From the NCBI GenBank assembly GCA_019321725.1, contig CM033120.1:4805341-4869340 (forward strand): a stretch of 64,000 bases of DNA. Direction: 5' to 3'. Both the position numbers and the translations under genes were made by a program. The notes below the pieces were generated by a model that ran no database searches, was not told where the DNA came from, and saw only the letters and a list, made by a program, of their open reading frames with translations. The stretch's first letter is position 1, and each line of letters starts with the position of its first letter. Shown here one piece after another: positions 62,170 through 64,000 of the stretch. This DNA comes from Paulownia fortunei (Eukaryota > Streptophyta > Magnoliopsida > Lamiales > Paulowniaceae).

Positions 62170-62449
62170 TGTAACACCCCTACCAATAAATATAGATATT
62201 GATATAATAATAATTTTGACAAGGTAACACATGTGTGTACATGTGTATATATATATATTTCTTTTGTCAGCTGTAGCACTTTGAGAAACAGTAAAAGTGT
62301 TGTCATACACAATGTTATAATGTTGCCTACAGTTAAAGGACTAATACAAGTCTATAATAGCAACTTCAACAATATTTCTTCCAATTGGAATATTCAGATA
62401 GGGTTGTTTAGACTTGTTTATAAGCAAATACCCGTATATATATACTAGT
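62170..62449. mobile_element. Piece related to the short gypsy-type LTR
   Basis: TGTAACACCCC at 62170 and the following ~95 bp match 36319-36410 (caataaatatagatattg, acatgtgtgtacatgtgtat). Homology is lost after about 62262, before the hairpin. It is inserted between two copia LTR pieces in opposite orientations. Confidence 0.55.
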
Positions 62450-62715
62450 GTCGTAACACTGATGCCTATGGTGTAAGGGACCCTCCTCATGAGGATACAT
62501 TGTAGGATCAAGTCTACCTAACTTATTGATGTTCTGTGTTAGTGAATCCTTGACCTGGAATGTTTTTAAGACCATAGGCTTAGAGGTATATTCCACCATC
62601 ACCATCATATACAACACCATGCCCCCATAACTATGTATGGTCTAAGGACTTCACCAAATTTTAATAGAGTAAATTTAAGATGAAAAATATCTTTCATTGA
62701 TGTAAATAGAACAAG
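62450..62715 (-). mobile_element. Copia LTR fragment, minus strand
   Basis: 'ccttgacctggaatgttttt' through 'gatgaaaaatatctttcatt' aligns with 38765-38900 of the minus-strand copia LTR, with clear divergence. Neither LTR end is present. Confidence 0.65.
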
Positions 62716-63129
62716 ACTGGTTAGGGCTCTTTTGCTTGGTGGGTTGGTATAAGACTTGATACCTTTTCTATAGAATGTGTTTTGATGGTAAATATATTAA
62801 TACTATTTATATATTATTTGGTAGGGTGTTTGAAAGTACTTGATATCCTATGTTAAAATCAATACATTTATTTGGTTAGACAAATTGATAGTCATGGATA
62901 CCTTTTGTAAAGTCATAGTATCATTTTCAAAATTTAAATAAAAATACATATTAATATACATTTTAACATTTTTCAATATTGTATTTGTGGTCATCTCCAT
63001 ATATCTAACCTCATCAAATTCTACTAAATATATATAAATTGGTGGCCAGTTAACATCAATTTCTATGTAGAACTCAATACATAATGTGGGAAAGTATGAG
63101 CTAAAAATACCCATGATTAAGGTGGGATT
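62716..63129. other. Unassigned AT-rich stretch
   Basis: I see no coding sequence, LTR ends or repeats shared with the rest of the window. The minus frame 62848-63114 is low-complexity and not supported. Confidence 0.4.
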
Positions 63130-63292
63130 TGTTAATAAGAGGATTTGATTTGCATTCCTTAATGAGAGGATTTGATTTAATTAATTTTGTAGAGTAGTTT
63201 CTTTATTAGTAGTTACGATTGATTATATATATGTAACCCTTGTACAGAATTATACACAACAAAAAAAGATTTTTTCTCTAGTTTTTTCCACA
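63130..63292 (+). mobile_element. Short copia-type LTR (about 163 bp)
   Basis: It begins TGTTAATAAG and ends ttttttccaca, and is followed directly by tggtattaaaaacc, a decayed TGGTATCAGAGCC-type primer binding site. Inside are a tatatata box (63214) and 'ttgtacagaattatacaca', as in short plant copia LTRs. A copia gag start and protease motif follow downstream, supporting the call. Confidence 0.6.
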
Positions 63293-63790
63293 TGGTATTA
63301 AAAACCTTGGGCTCAAAAAACATAGGAAATATATTTTTTTCTACCTTCATTGTTGTTTCTCTCTTAGCCTTCATTGCCAAGCCTCACCACAACAGGGCCC
63401 TTAATACCCATATCCATCATCATCCTCTCTCTAGCAATCTTTACTGTTGTAGGCATTAATCACCAAATCAAAACTCATAACTCTTTTCAGTTTAGGCTTT
63501 CATATCTATTTTTTTTGCCACCATGTCTGAGATAATCGAAAAAGTGACCAAATAGCCAGCCACTCAATAGGGAGAAAGAAAGACTCAAAAGCATACAGAG
63601 GAGAATGAGAGGTAAAGGAACTTGCTAGTGAACCTGAGTTTCCTATTTCCATTAATTAAATATCTCAGATAAAACATTTGCTAATTATTAGATTATGGAT
63701 TCAAGTTCTATAGATCACATGACTCATTCATCACAGAAATTTAGCACTTATAACCTTTATCCAAGTAATAGAAAGATTACCAAGTTATCA
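63293..63790 (+). pseudogene. Short-LTR copia gag start and protease remnant
   Basis: A start codon in good context (gccaccatg, ATG at 63523) opens MSEIIEKVTK and hits a stop, so gag is truncated and largely deleted. At about 63695-63780 an open stretch reads IMDSSSIDHMTHSSQKFSTYNLYPSNRKIT. This matches the copia protease signature (D-SGA-xDHMT), with DSGA changed to DSSS. Only about 170 bp separate gag start and protease, so most of gag is missing. This is a different copia lineage from the long-LTR elements in the rest of the window. The final ~200 bp to 64000 shows no recognisable coding sequence. Confidence 0.65.
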
Positions 63791-64000
63791 AATTGAATAT
63801 TAAGGTATCAAACTTGGTTTATTTTATATTACTTTGTATCTGAATATACTAGTTTCTTCATAATTTGTAACAGTTCCTTACTTGGGGTTAGAATCTTTCT
63901 ATTCCATACATATTCATCCCTAAGCTTTTTGACATAAATAAAAGAAGTAAAGTTTTTGGAACAATAATCGGTATCTTTATTACATTAGCCAAAACTTATT

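Noticed and set aside
62848..63114. Minus-strand 88-residue frame
   Set aside because: Low-complexity, AT-driven, with no start context or motif and no relation to neighbouring elements.

Overview
The window looks like repeat-dense heterochromatin from a flowering plant. This rests on plant-type Ty1/copia and Ty3/gypsy retrotransposon remains, initiator-Met-tRNA-type primer binding sites, and a captured scrap of a likely plant pentatricopeptide-repeat gene. The species cannot be read from the sequence. I see no intact protein-coding host gene, no rRNA or tRNA gene and no CRISPR array. Nearly everything supportable is either satellite DNA or decayed LTR retrotransposon.

Layout. (1) 1-23415 is a head-to-tail array of a very AT-rich satellite: 14 units, mostly 1754-1789 bp. 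Each unit is itself built from about eight diverged sub-monomers of roughly 150-330 bp, so this is a higher-order repeat. The array is interrupted once (6142-7042) by about 900 bp of foreign DNA. That DNA includes a GC-rich piece holding the head-to-head 5' ends of two host genes and the short promoter between them. One unit (18643-19039) has a large internal deletion. (2) 23416-26897 is the 5' half of a minus-strand chromovirus-like gypsy element (gag, primer binding site, 2.3-kb LTR). It is cut off by the satellite and is nested in a copia element. (3) 26898-35660 holds two minus-strand copia elements in tandem that share one central LTR (30190-31888). (4) 35661-36603 holds a small gypsy-type element with a 285-bp LTR containing a long perfect hairpin. 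(5) 36604-45747 holds inverted copia LTRs, an integrase fragment and a nearly full-length decayed copia polyprotein with a truncated 3' LTR. (6) 46091-51841 is a plus-strand gypsy element of the same family as in (2), keeping pol and its 3' LTR but only a scrap of 5' LTR. (7) 51842-54148 holds two other, diverged gypsy LTRs. (8) 54149-62099 is a plus-strand copia element with partial 5' LTR, leader, degenerate polyprotein and complete 3' LTR. (9) 62100-64000 is a mosaic of LTR scraps and the start of a different, short-LTR copia element.

How it fits together: the retrotransposons form a nested, repeatedly rearranged stack in which every open reading frame is broken by stops, frameshifts or deletions. 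Two of the four copia copies have lost the catalytic Asp pair of reverse transcriptase, while the two minus-strand copies keep it. The satellite array looks locally homogenised, since neighbouring units share diagnostic variants. Its edge at 23415 is a true breakpoint, and it falls within about 13 bp, in unit coordinates, of the position where foreign DNA entered unit 4.
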